From NCBI RefSeq assembly GCF_025351295.1, contig NZ_JANXWD010000056.1:1-56477 (forward strand): a DNA stretch of 56,477 bases, in the 5' to 3' direction. The position numbers and the translations under genes are program-made. Positions 7,758 to 16,101 of this stretch are shown in pieces. Below the pieces are notes generated by a model. The model was not told the origin of the DNA, made no database searches, and saw only the letters and a program-made list of their open reading frames with translations. Every line of letters starts with the position of its first letter. Position 1 is the first letter of the stretch. Origin of the DNA: Phenylobacterium sp. Its GTDB lineage: Bacteria > Pseudomonadota > Alphaproteobacteria > Caulobacterales > Caulobacteraceae.

Positions 7758-8960
7758 ATGGATTTTGACCTGCCGAAAGATGACGACCCGCGGCGGCTGG
7801 ACGTCCGCGCCTGGTTTGAGAGGCACCCCAATCCCACCGGCCGCGAGCTGTTCGCGGCCGGTTATGTCGTGCCCCATTGGCCCCGGCCCTGGGGTCTGGA
7901 CGCCGACACAGAGCTGCAGCTCATCATCGACGACGAGATCAAGCGCGCCGGGCTGCCGGCCCCCAGCAGCGTCAATCCCGTCGCCATCAACAACTGCGCG
8001 CAATCGCTCCTGACCCATGGGACCCCGGAACAGCAGGCGCGGTTCCTGCCGCCCGCGCTCTCCTATGAGGAGGGCTGGTGCATGCTGTTCAGCGAACCCT
8101 CCGGCGGCTCGGACCTGGGCGGCCTGCGGACCTCGGCGCAGCGCGAGGGCGACCACTATGTGGTCCGCGGCCAGAAAATCTGGACCTCGAACGCCCACAC
8201 CTCGAAGATCGGCGTGCTGGTGGCGCGGACCGACCCGACGGCGTCGAAGCACGCCGGCCTGTCGCAGTTTCTCATCGACATGGACGCGCCCGGGGTCACG
8301 GTGCGGCCGATCCAGGACATGACCGGGGCGGCGCACGAGTACAACGAGGTCTTCCTCGACGACGTAAGGGTTCCGGCCGACCGGCTGCTGGGCAAGGAGG
8401 GCGAGGGCTGGCGGCTGTCCAACCTGCAGCTCCAGACCGAACGGGCCGCCCTGTCCAAGCCAGGCGCGGTGTGGGGCCAGGGACCCTCGGCGCGGGACCT
8501 GGTGAAGGCCCTGATCCAGACCGGCCACATCGACGATCCCGGCGTCCGCGACGAGGCCGCGCAGCTCTACATCGAAGGCGAACTGCTGCGGCTGCTGGCC
8601 TATCGGGCGCTGACCGACCGGATGAACGCCACCCCGTCGGGGCCCGAGGCCGCGGTGCGCAAGATGCTGGCGGCGCCGCACGGCCAGCGGCTGCTCGACC
8701 TTGCCAAGCGCGTCCAGGGCCAGGGCGGCCTGGTCGAGGGCGAGGAGATCTTCCCGCTGCCGAACGAGTCCCGGCACCTGTTCGACAACTGGGACTACGC
8801 CTTCTGGTTCAGTCCCGCGGTGACCCTGGGCGTTGGCACCCAGGAGATCCTGAAGAACGTGCTGGGCGAGCGCCTGCTGGGCTTGCCGCGGGACGTCGAT
8901 CCCACCGCCAAGGGGCCGTGGATCGACACGCAGCGCCCCGAACTGAAGCCGGCGAACTGA
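7758..8960 (+). CDS. Acyl-CoA dehydrogenase family protein, subunit 1
   Basis: This 400-aa flavoprotein oxidises acyl-CoA thioesters at the alpha-beta bond. The flavin-binding stretch MLFSEPSGGSDLGGLRT and GQKIWTSNAH (about 110-145) are clear, as is FLDDVRVPADRLLG (about 200). The C-terminal half lacks the usual RxxFG motif that contacts FAD of the partner subunit. The next gene is a shorter acyl-CoA dehydrogenase that does have it. Such unlike pairs form alpha2beta2 enzymes in steroid side-chain degradation (FadE/ChsE type), so I infer a heteromer. It begins 9 bp after the SDR stop. Confidence 0.92.
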   Translation: MDFDLPKDDDPRRLDVRAWFERHPNPTGRELFAAGYVVPHWPRPWGLDADTELQLIIDDEIKRAGLPAPSSVNPVAINNCAQSLLTHGTPEQQARFLPPALSYEEGWCMLFSEPSGGSDLGGLRTSAQREGDHYVVRGQKIWTSNAHTSKIGVLVARTDPTASKHAGLSQFLIDMDAPGVTVRPIQDMTGAAHEYNEVFLDDVRVPADRLLGKEGEGWRLSNLQLQTERAALSKPGAVWGQGPSARDLVKALIQTGHIDDPGVRDEAAQLYIEGELLRLLAYRALTDRMNATPSGPEAAVRKMLAAPHGQRLLDLAKRVQGQGGLVEGEEIFPLPNESRHLFDNWDYAFWFSPAVTLGVGTQEILKNVLGERLLGLPRDVDPTAKGPWIDTQRPELKPAN

Positions 8961-8982
8961 ACACGCCTCTGGAGCAAGCGAC

Positions 8983-10098
8983 ATGAATTTCGCACTGAGC
9001 GACGACCACCGGATGCTTCGGGATTCCGCCAGGGCCTTCCTCGACGAGGAAGTGAACCTGCAGCCGCTGCTGAAGCGGGGCGCGACCGTAGAACAGGTCG
9101 ACTACCTCGGCATGTGGGGCAAGATCGCCGAACTCGGCTGGCCCAGCCTGATCGTTCCGGAGGCCTATCAGGGCCTGGGCATGTCCTGCCTGGACCTGGC
9201 GATGATCCTCCAGGAGATGGGCCGCGCGCTCCTGCCCTGCCCGATCTCCGGCGCCCTGGCCGGCGTCTGGTCGATCCTCAAGGGCGGATCCGAAGCCCAG
9301 AAGGAGCGCCTGCTGCCGATGGCGGTGACCGGCGACCTGAAGTTGGCCCTGGCGGTCTGCGACGCCGACGGGACGTGCGACGGACCGGCCTCCGACGCCA
9401 GGGCGACCGCGGATGGCGACGACTGGCGGCTGAACGGATCGAAGGCGTTCGTGGTCGACGCGGCGGCGGCGGACATGATCGTGGTCGCAGCCGAAAACGG
9501 CGGCCGCCGCGGCCTCTACCTGGTGGACGCCACGGCCGCGGGCGTGGAGATCGAGCTGCTGCGCTGGCGCGACACCACACGTCAGCTCTGCAACGTCCGG
9601 TTCGCGAACGCTTCTGCCGAGCTGATCGCCGCCGACGACGCGGAGATCTGGCCCTGGATCAAGGACCGCCTGCTGCTGGTGCTGTCGGCTGAGAACGCCG
9701 GCGGCCTGCAGAAGGTGCTGGAGATGAGCACCGAATACGCCAAGCAGCGGATGGCCTTTGGCCGGCCGATCGGCGCGAACCAGGCGATCAAGCATGGCCT
9801 CGCGGAGACCTTCGGTCTGGTGGAGTGCTCCAACGCCGCGGTCCTGTACGCCGCCTGGATGCTGTCGGAGGCGCAGCCGAGCGCCTCGCTCGCCGCGACC
9901 ATGGCCAAGGCCTACACCAGCGACGCCTATCGCAAGGCCACACACCAGAACATCCAGGTCTTCGGGGCGATCGGCTTCACCTGGGAAATGACCAACCACC
10001 TCTACTTCAAGCGCGCGCGGGCGAACGCCGAAATGCTGGGCGGCACGGCCGAGCTCCGGTCCCACGTCATCGACCTGCTGATGCGCGAGGCGGCGTGA
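8983..10098 (+). CDS. Acyl-CoA dehydrogenase family protein, subunit 2
   Basis: This 371-aa acyl-CoA dehydrogenase has the N-terminal helical domain (FALSDDHRMLRDSARAFLDEE), a degenerate middle beta domain (KLALAVCDADGTCDGP replaces the usual T-E-P-x-x-G-S-D) and a well-kept C-terminal YAKQRMAFGRPIGANQAIKH, the FAD-contacting RxxFG region. Its neighbour shows the opposite pattern, so each may supply what the other lacks. The CoA-transferase gene starts on the last base of its stop (TGATG), indicating coupling. It follows subunit 1 by 22 bp. Confidence 0.92.
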   Translation: MNFALSDDHRMLRDSARAFLDEEVNLQPLLKRGATVEQVDYLGMWGKIAELGWPSLIVPEAYQGLGMSCLDLAMILQEMGRALLPCPISGALAGVWSILKGGSEAQKERLLPMAVTGDLKLALAVCDADGTCDGPASDARATADGDDWRLNGSKAFVVDAAAADMIVVAAENGGRRGLYLVDATAAGVEIELLRWRDTTRQLCNVRFANASAELIAADDAEIWPWIKDRLLLVLSAENAGGLQKVLEMSTEYAKQRMAFGRPIGANQAIKHGLAETFGLVECSNAAVLYAAWMLSEAQPSASLAATMAKAYTSDAYRKATHQNIQVFGAIGFTWEMTNHLYFKRARANAEMLGGTAELRSHVIDLLMREAA

Positions 10099-11285
10099 TG
10101 GGACCCGAAGGCCAGTCCAGGCGCCCCCTCGACGGGATCCGGGTGGTCGATTTCACGTCGATGGTCGCCGGGCCGTGGACGACGCGCATGCTCGCCGACG
10201 TCGGCGCCGAGGTGATTAAGGTGGAGGCGGTAGGGGAGGGCGACCTGATGCGCTTCACCGCCCCGGTGAACGCGGGGAAGAGCCGGGTCTACGCCCACTA
10301 CAACTGCGGCAAGCAGAGCATTTCGCTGAATCTCAAGACCGAGGCCGGCCGCGAGGTCGCGCGCCGGCTGATGCAGGGCGCGGACGTGGTGGTCGAGAAC
10401 TTCCGGCCCGGCGTCATGGCGCGGCTGGAACTCGACTATGAGACGGCCCGCAAGGACAATCCGAAGCTGGTCTATTGCTCGGTCTCCGGGTTCGGCCAGA
10501 ACGGCCCGCGGGCCGGCCAGGCCGCCTATGCGCCGGTGGTTCACGCCTGCAGCGGCTATGACCACGTCCAGGCCGTGGCCCAGGGCGGCGATGGCTCGCC
10601 CCTCAACAGCGGCGTGATGATCGCCGACGTGGTGGCCGGATCCTATGCCTTCGGCGCGATCCAGACCGCCCTGCTGCACCGGGAGCGCAACGGCGTCGGC
10701 AGTCATGTGGACGTCACCCTGATCGAGTCGATGATGAGCCTGGTGGCGATCCAGTTCCAGGAAGCCCAGTGCGACACCCGGATCGCCTCGCGGGTGTTCG
10801 CGCCCCTGAAGACCGCGGATGGCCATATCATGGTGCCGCTGGTCTCGCCCAAGACCTATCTCGGCGTCTATGCGGTGATCGGCCGGGCGGACTGGCTGGC
10901 CGATCCGGTGTTCGCCTCGATGGCCGGCATCATGGGTCACCAGGCCGAGATCGACGCGGCGGTCGGGGCCTGGGCGGCATCGCGCGCGACGCGCGATTGC
11001 GAGGCGGCCCTGAACGCCGCGGGGGTCCCGTGCTCGGTCTATTCGGCCCCGGCCGACGTGCTCGACGATCCGCACCTCGTCGAGAGGGGCGTCTTCGCCA
11101 GCCAGGAAGACGCCGTGGGGCCGTTCACCGTTCTCAACGCCCCGTTCAGGATCAGCGGGACGGACTGCGGCGCCCGCGCCGGCGTGTCACGGTCGGGGGA
11201 AGACACCGCCGACGTGGTCGCCCGGACCCTGGGTCTCGGCGAGGACGAATATCGCAGACTGCGCGATGCGCAGGCGTTCGGCTGA
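10098..11285 (+). CDS. CaiB/BaiF family (class III) CoA-transferase
   Basis: This 395-aa protein transfers CoA between carboxylic acids. The signature N-terminus LDGIRVVDFTSMVAGPWTTR, LADVGAEVIKVE, and NLKTEAGREVARRLMQGADVVVENFRPG are diagnostic of the family. The catalytic aspartate of the family should lie near GVMIADVVAGSYA (about 175-185). I use ATG 10098, which overlaps the previous stop by one base; the reading frame is open further upstream but that part has no family similarity. No CoA ligase is present in the cluster, so this enzyme probably activates the acid that feeds the two acyl-CoA dehydrogenases. Confidence 0.93.
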   Translation: MGPEGQSRRPLDGIRVVDFTSMVAGPWTTRMLADVGAEVIKVEAVGEGDLMRFTAPVNAGKSRVYAHYNCGKQSISLNLKTEAGREVARRLMQGADVVVENFRPGVMARLELDYETARKDNPKLVYCSVSGFGQNGPRAGQAAYAPVVHACSGYDHVQAVAQGGDGSPLNSGVMIADVVAGSYAFGAIQTALLHRERNGVGSHVDVTLIESMMSLVAIQFQEAQCDTRIASRVFAPLKTADGHIMVPLVSPKTYLGVYAVIGRADWLADPVFASMAGIMGHQAEIDAAVGAWAASRATRDCEAALNAAGVPCSVYSAPADVLDDPHLVERGVFASQEDAVGPFTVLNAPFRISGTDCGARAGVSRSGEDTADVVARTLGLGEDEYRRLRDAQAFG

Positions 11286-11339
11286 TGCGCCTCGTTACGG
11301 AACGATCCGCCTGCAGTTGCCCGTGAAGGGGATCAAGCG

Positions 11340-12626
11340 ATGCGCGAACCAGCACGTGTTCCAGAGGCGATCGGTCGTGAGTTGGTCAGCTCCAAGGCCT
11401 ATGCGGAATGGGACAGATTGCAGGCGCAACTGGCCGTTCTGCGGCGCGAGGTTCCGCTCGGCGTCGTGAACGTGGACGGCTACGATCCCTTCTGGGCGGT
11501 CACCCGGCACGCCGACATCCAGGAGATCGGCCGCCATCCGGACGTCTTTCACACCGGTGGCTATCGCGCCGGCCTGCTGAGCCAGGCCGGCGAGAAGCAG
11601 ATGCGGGCGGCCAAAAGCGGCGTCCCGCCCATCCGCTCCCTGGTCGCGATGGACCCGCCCGAACACCGGCCCTATCGAATGCTGACCTTCGGCGCCTTCG
11701 CGCCAAAGGGAATCCGCGGGCTCGAGGACGAAATACGCGTGATCGCCCGCGAGACGATCGATGAGATGGCGGCGCACGGCGGGGAATGCGAGTTCGTCCG
11801 CGACGTGGCCCTGCTCTACCCGCTGCGGGTGATCATGTCGCTGATGGGCCTGCCCCGGTCGGACGAGGCGACCATGCTTCAACTCACCCAGGAATACTTC
11901 AACCCGCAAGACCCGGAGCTGAACACGTCCGGGCAGGAGGTCGAGGACAACCAGGCGTCCAGCACGGCGCACGAGGTGCTGGCCAAGTTCATCGGCTTCT
12001 TCGACGAACTGACCGCCAACCGCCGGCGCATGCCAACCGACGACATCGCCTCGGTGATCGCCAACAGCGTTATCGACGGCAAGCCGATCCGCAACTGGGA
12101 GGCGACCAGCTACTACGTCACCATCGCCACGGCGGGCCATGACACCACCTCGTCGTCAACCGCGGGCGGCATCTGGGCCCTGGCCACGCGACCGGACCAG
12201 CTGGCCCGCGTGCGCGCCGATCCGAGCCTGATCCCCGGCCTGGTGGACGAGTCGATCCGCTGGACGACCCCGATCCTGCACTTCATGCGCACCGCCAAGC
12301 AGGACTACGAGCTTCGCGGCCAGTCGATCCGCGCCGGCGACTGGATGATGCTATCCTACCTTTCGGCCAATCGAGACGAGGAAGTGTTCGCCGACCCGGC
12401 CGAATTCCGGATGGACCGCTCGCCCAACCCGCACCTCGCCTTCGGCTTCGGGCCCCACGTCTGCCTGGGCCAGCACCTGGCCAAGATGGAGATGCGGATC
12501 TTCTTCGAGGAACTGCTTCCCCGCCTGGAGTCGGTGGCGTTGAACGGCAAGGCCGAGCGCACCCGCTCGGTCTTCGTCGGCGGCGTCAAGCGGGTCCCGA
12601 TCCGCTTCAAGATGACGGCGACCTGA
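11340..12626 (+). CDS. Cytochrome P450
   Basis: This 428-aa soluble bacterial P450 hydroxylates an unactivated carbon using electrons from a ferredoxin system. The I-helix oxygen-activation motif ATAGHDTTSSS, the K-helix ESIRW (ExxR) and the haem loop FGFGPHVCLGQHLAK with the ligand C375 are all present. There is no signal or membrane anchor. It starts 54 bp after the CoA-transferase and probably ends the catabolic operon. No redox partner gene is seen in the window. It may perform an early hydroxylation of a bulky substrate, as P450s do in terpenoid and steroid clusters; that is inference. Confidence 0.95.
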   Translation: MREPARVPEAIGRELVSSKAYAEWDRLQAQLAVLRREVPLGVVNVDGYDPFWAVTRHADIQEIGRHPDVFHTGGYRAGLLSQAGEKQMRAAKSGVPPIRSLVAMDPPEHRPYRMLTFGAFAPKGIRGLEDEIRVIARETIDEMAAHGGECEFVRDVALLYPLRVIMSLMGLPRSDEATMLQLTQEYFNPQDPELNTSGQEVEDNQASSTAHEVLAKFIGFFDELTANRRRMPTDDIASVIANSVIDGKPIRNWEATSYYVTIATAGHDTTSSSTAGGIWALATRPDQLARVRADPSLIPGLVDESIRWTTPILHFMRTAKQDYELRGQSIRAGDWMMLSYLSANRDEEVFADPAEFRMDRSPNPHLAFGFGPHVCLGQHLAKMEMRIFFEELLPRLESVALNGKAERTRSVFVGGVKRVPIRFKMTAT

Positions 12627-12699
12627 TGTACCCCGCGCGGTCAGGTCGTCAGGTCAGGTCGTCCGGGCGGGCGGGCCCCCTCAGGTTACCCTGCGTGCA

Positions 12700-12834
12700 G
12701 CAGGCCCGCAGGTACTGGCCGTAACGGCGCCGGCTCACGAAGCCGTCGTCGCTGCCTTGATGCGCGCGGAGCCAGGCGAGGAAGTGGTCGGGCCGCTCGG
12801 CCAGGGCGCTCATGTTGGACGCGCGCACATTGAG
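12700..12834 (-). pseudogene. Remnant of FAD/NAD(P)-binding protein, fused in frame to LysR remnant
   Basis: On the minus strand an open frame of 164 codons (12649-13143) is a mosaic. Its last part, from about codon 104 (LNVRASNMSALAERPDHFLA, then GFVSRRRYGQYL), resembles the N-terminal region of FAD-NAD(P)-binding proteins of the NAD_binding_9 type, where a LLNVPAGRMSA...DHFLRWL...FVPRRLYGRYL pattern is usual. Both ends of that gene are missing. The match is from memory of the family pattern and is moderately secure. Confidence 0.5.
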
Positions 12835-13083
12835 CTGGGAGAACCGCGCCAGCATACCGGACAACAGGGTCTCGGCGAAATCCTGCACCAGGCCCACCCG
12901 CGCCGGCCCCGCCAGGGCGTCGCCGTTCAGGGCCGAGACCGCCCGGCCGTTCATGATCAGGATCTCACGGGCATAGGTCAGCAGCGTCTGGCCGGCCGGC
13001 GTCGGGGCCAGGCGGCGGCCTTCGCGCCGCAACAGCGAGGCTTGCACCGTCTCCTCGAGCCGCTTCATCTGCAGGCTGAGCGC
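12835..13083 (-). pseudogene. Remnant of LysR-family regulator (HTH C-terminal part and start of effector domain)
   Basis: Codons 21-103 of the same minus-strand frame read ALSLQMKRLEETVQASLLRR, then LAPTPAGQTLLTYARE and GPARVGLVQDFAETLLSGML, an excellent match to the second half of a LysR winged helix and the first strand of its effector domain. The first helices of the HTH are missing at the right end, where the sequence turns into a cupin scrap on the other strand, and the effector domain stops abruptly at the left. It cannot be a working regulator. Confidence 0.75.
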
Positions 13084-13086
13084 ACC

Positions 13087-13155
13087 TCGGTCAGCATCCA
13101 TGTGTACGGCGGCAATATCGGCGCGGTGCGGCGGTCCACCCACGACGAAGCCGGC
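13087..13155 (+). pseudogene. Scrap of cysteine-dioxygenase-like cupin protein
   Basis: On the + strand the bases from 13087 translate as SVSIHVYGGNIGAVRRSTHD followed by EAG, which matches the C-terminal SIHVYGxxIGxxRR region of predicted cysteine-dioxygenase-family cupin enzymes. No other part of that gene is present. The junction with the LysR remnant lies at about 13083-13087, so a deletion or rearrangement joined the two. Confidence 0.55.
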
Positions 13156-13389
13156 GCCGCGACAATGCCGCGTCCGCCATGCAGGCCTACCTCGACCGGG
13201 AATTCGGCCTGGTCGAGCCGCTGCGCCGCACCGGGACCCACGGCTTCTATGTGATCAGAGGCAGATCCGGGCCTATTGACGTCAACATGGATGAGGGGCC
13301 CGCTGTGGCGCCGGACACTTCAGCGGTGCTGATAGGCGTGTTGAGGACAACTCGTAGCCCGTTTTTAATTCCTACCAGTATGATCGAGA
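13156..13389 (+). other. Unassigned decayed segment before the LLM monooxygenase gene
   Basis: An open frame from 13179 on the + strand gives MQAYLDREFGLVEPLRR, then GFYVIRGRSGPIDVNMDEGP. It has coding-like composition at first but I do not recognise it, it has no convincing ribosome site, and it runs out of frame into the next gene. Given the gene scraps to its left I read it as another remnant. The last 60 bp are more AT-rich (GTTTTTAATTCCTACCAG at about 13360) and may hold the promoter of the next gene. Confidence 0.35.
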
Positions 13390-13419
13390 TTGAACCGCGA
13401 CATCTTCCTGGAGGCAGCC

Positions 13420-14514
13420 ATGCCAGTCGAATTCATCGGATTCATCGGGACCAACGGCGGCTCGGAGATCCATCGCTACAGCGGCCCGGTGCTGGACGTC
13501 GGATATGTGGAGGCCATCGCCAGGGCGCATGACGCCGGCGGCTTCGACCGCGCCCTGGTGGCGTTCGGCTCCACGTCGCCGGAAAGCCAGCTGGTGGTGG
13601 CGCACGCCGCCAGCGTGACCGAGCGGCTGGGCTTCATGATCGCCCACCGGCCGGGCTTCACCGCCCCGACCGTGGCGGCGCGCCAGCTCGCCACGCTGGA
13701 CCAATTCAGCGGCGGCCGGGTCGCGGTGCACATCATCACCGGCGGCGCCGACGACGAGATGAAGCGGGACGGCGACCACCTGACCAAGGCAGAGCGCTAC
13801 GCACGGACGGACGAGTACCTCGACGTCCTGCGCCTGGAATGGACCAGCGAAAAGCCGTTCGACTACAAGGGCAAGTACTACGACGTGGTCCAGGGCTTCG
13901 GCGCCGTGAAGGCCCTTCAGACGCCGCACATCCCGATCTATTTCGGAGGCTCGTCCGACGAGGCGATCCCGGTGGCCGGCAAGCACGCCGACATCTATGC
14001 GCTTTGGGGCGAGACCCAGGCCCAGGTGCGCGAGGCGATCGCCCGGGTCCGCGCCGCCGCCGCGAAACACGGCCGCCAGCTCCGCTTCTCGCTCTCGCTG
14101 CGCCCCGTGCTGGCCGCGACCGAGGCGGCGGCCTGGCAGCGCGCCGACGACATCGTCGCCCAGACCATCGCGCTGCGCGAAAAAGCCGGCCTGAAGACCA
14201 CCGACCACACCCCGCCGAACGCCGGCTCCCAGCGCCTGCTGGACGCCGCGAAACAGGGGACCCGCCTGGACAAGCGCCTGTGGACCGGCGTCGCGGCGGT
14301 CACCGGCGCGCAGGGCAACTCCACGGGGCTGGTGGGCACGCCGGAACAGGTGGCCGAGGCCCTGCTCGACTACTACGACCTGGGGGTCACCACCTTCCTG
14401 ATCCGCGGCTTCGATCCGCTGGACGACGCGGTCGCCTATGGCGCCGACCTGATCCCGCGGGTCCGCCAGCTGGTGGCCGAGCGCGACGCGCGGCGCGTCC
14501 GGGCCGCGAGCTAG
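13420..14514 (+). CDS. LLM-class flavin-dependent monooxygenase (SsuD-like)
   Basis: This protein of about 364 aa is a luciferase-like monooxygenase of the alkanesulfonate monooxygenase type, using FMNH2 supplied by a separate reductase. Recognisable parts are IARAHDAGGFDRALVAFGS, RLGFMIAHRPGFTAPTVAARQLATLDQ, GRVAVHIITGG, RYARTDEYLDVLRLEW and the C-terminal GTPEQVAEALLDYYDLGVTTF. I choose ATG 13420, preceded five bases earlier by GGAGG, over an in-frame TTG at 13390. The gene that follows is a broken flavin reductase, which would have been the natural partner, so a reductase must come from elsewhere. Confidence 0.92.
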   Translation: MPVEFIGFIGTNGGSEIHRYSGPVLDVGYVEAIARAHDAGGFDRALVAFGSTSPESQLVVAHAASVTERLGFMIAHRPGFTAPTVAARQLATLDQFSGGRVAVHIITGGADDEMKRDGDHLTKAERYARTDEYLDVLRLEWTSEKPFDYKGKYYDVVQGFGAVKALQTPHIPIYFGGSSDEAIPVAGKHADIYALWGETQAQVREAIARVRAAAAKHGRQLRFSLSLRPVLAATEAAAWQRADDIVAQTIALREKAGLKTTDHTPPNAGSQRLLDAAKQGTRLDKRLWTGVAAVTGAQGNSTGLVGTPEQVAEALLDYYDLGVTTFLIRGFDPLDDAVAYGADLIPRVRQLVAERDARRVRAAS

Positions 14515-14523
14515 GCCCGCCCG

Positions 14524-14711
14524 ATGGCGAACGGCGTCGTCGCCTTCTCGCGGGAACCCACCGCCTGGACCCCGCGTCCGGCCGGCGAGGTCGGGTTCCG
14601 CAGCGGGCTGGCCAAGCTGACGTCGGGGGTCGCCATCGTCGCGTGCTGGGCGGACGGCCAGCCCCGGGGCTGCCGGTTAGCTCCCTGACCGGCCTATCGA
14701 CCCAGCCCTGA
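14524..14711 (+). pseudogene. Frameshifted, truncated flavin reductase
   Basis: From ATG 14524 the frame reads FRSGLAKLTSGVAIVACWAD, typical of the N-terminus of DIM6/NTAB-type FMN reductases, and stops at 14688. In the +1 frame the family sequence continues as GLPVSSLTGLSTQP up to 14711, then stops. The rest of the roughly 160-aa domain is missing. It lies 9 bp after the LLM monooxygenase, so a two-component system has lost its reductase. Confidence 0.8.
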
Positions 14712-14765
14712 TGACCCTTGGAGCATCGCCACGCTTTGCGACGAGGGATTGCGCTTCGGGGCGGT

Positions 14766-15302
14766 TCATTTCCTGGCCTCGGCCTTGGCGTCCATCGCCG
14801 CCACGACCGTGCGCGCGTCGGTGGGGGTGGCCATGGCGTCCGATTCCGCGTCGACGCGGTCGGCCACGTCCGGGTGGTCGCGCCGCAGTTCTTCAAGCAG
14901 CTCGATGATCTTCGCGCTCTTGGTGTCGGCCAGCAGCGCCAGTTCCAGCGTGAGCTGCGCCCGGCGCTCGGCCAGTTCGTCCTCGCGACGCTGGGTGACC
15001 AGGATCAGCATCGAGATTACCAGGGCCGTCACCGTGGCCGCGAACTCGAGCCAGGCGAAGATCGGCTGGTCCACCCGCCCACCGGCCATCGCCATGGCCA
15101 GGCCGGCCCAGATGCCCAGGATGGCCACGACCGCGATCAGGGCGGCCGGCCGCCCCAGGCGGTTGGTCACCGCGTCGATGGCCCGCTGCGGTCGCGAGGC
15201 CCGGCGATAGTGCTGGCGATGGAATTCGGCGACGGTCTCGACCGACCGGGCGACGTGGTCGGAGAGCCCGGCGGCCCCCTCCCCCTCGGCGCGCTCGCCC
15301 AC
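14766..15302 (-). CDS. DUF1003-like small membrane protein
   Basis: This 178-aa protein has an N-terminal amphipathic stretch (VAEFHRQHYRRASRPQRAIDAVTNRLGRPAAL), two transmembrane segments (about 52-75 and 83-105, the second ending in ISMLILVTQRRED) and a charged, probably coiled-coil C-terminus (LAERRAQLTLELALLADTKSAKIIELLEEL). This is the DUF1003 layout, whose function is unknown. It lies 4 bp downstream of the iron permease-like gene on the same strand, so the two probably form an operon. Confidence 0.8.
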   Translation of the reverse strand: MGERAEGEGAAGLSDHVARSVETVAEFHRQHYRRASRPQRAIDAVTNRLGRPAALIAVVAILGIWAGLAMAMAGGRVDQPIFAWLEFAATVTALVISMLILVTQRREDELAERRAQLTLELALLADTKSAKIIELLEELRRDHPDVADRVDAESDAMATPTDARTVVAAMDAKAEARK

Positions 15303-15306
15303 GCGG

Positions 15307-15756
15307 CTAGGTCCGCGCCGCGCGCGGGCTTCTCTTCGCCGCCGGCGCGGGCGCGCGCTGCTTGCGGGACTGGCGTTCGGCGTCAGCCTTCCTGAGGAAG
15401 CGCGCGCTGTTGTCGGCCGCCCGCTTGCACTTGGTGTGCAGGAGGTCGAGCTCCCGGTCGGTCAGCGTCTCGATGCCCATGAACTCGTCCTCCGCGTCGG
15501 AGGAGCGGATCAGTTCGTCGAGCTTGGTCTGGATCGCCGTGCCGTCGCGGTTCTGGGTATTCTGGATCAGGAACACCATCAGGAAGGTGACGATGGTGGT
15601 GCCGGTGTTGATCACCAGCTGCCAGGTCTCCGAGAACTTGAACACCGGCCCGGTCGCGGCCCAGATCACTACCGAGGCCACGCACAGCAGGAAGGCGACG
15701 GGACTGCCCGTCGCCCGGGCGGTGGCGTTCGCAAACCTGGCGAAGAGCTTTTCCAT
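15307..15756 (-). CDS. Low-affinity iron permease family protein
   Basis: This 149-aa membrane protein matches the small low-affinity iron permease family. It has two transmembrane helices (about 18-38 and 44-64), the hallmark SETWQLVINTGTTIVTFLMVFLIQNTQNRD is visible in pieces (WQLVINTGTTIVTFLM and FLIQNTQNRD), and then a soluble helix (KLDELIRSSDAEDEFMGIE) and a basic tail rich in Lys/Arg/Ala. The family name comes from a fungal protein; transport in bacteria is not established. It is the first gene of the two-gene minus-strand unit. Confidence 0.85.
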   Translation of the reverse strand: MEKLFARFANATARATGSPVAFLLCVASVVIWAATGPVFKFSETWQLVINTGTTIVTFLMVFLIQNTQNRDGTAIQTKLDELIRSSDAEDEFMGIETLTDRELDLLHTKCKRAADNSARFLRKADAERQSRKQRAPAPAAKRSPRAART

Positions 15757-16101
15757 GACGGGTCCTAGGCGGGCGCCGCACCCGGGCGGGTCGGCGTCTG
15801 GGGCTGCGGCGGGGCGACGGCGTCAAGCATGGCGCGCGGGCCTGGCGATCTTCTGAGTGCCAACGCCCTTCAAACGCCATTGTTCCGCTTGCGCGACCGA
15901 CCTCGAACGGGCGTGGCGCCTGGCCCACCGCGGGCCGACATCCACCACGCGGCCGATGGCCTTCGCGACCCGCGATGAAGCCTTTCAAGCGCCCTGACCG
16001 ACGCCAAGTGTCGGCAGCTTGAGCATCGCGCAAGACTGCTGCTGGGGCGGAAGGCGGTGGTGGCCGACTGCGCCTAGGCGGCCACGGTCGGCCGTTCACC
16101 C
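15757..16101. other. Intergenic region, partly decayed coding sequence
   Basis: These 345 bases contain the upstream region of the iron permease-like gene at the left. The right part (from about 16050) looks like decayed coding DNA that runs into the DAO remnant: a GRPFT piece appears in one frame just before 16102 and the family sequence continues in another. I see no intact gene, RNA or clear terminator. Confidence 0.4.
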
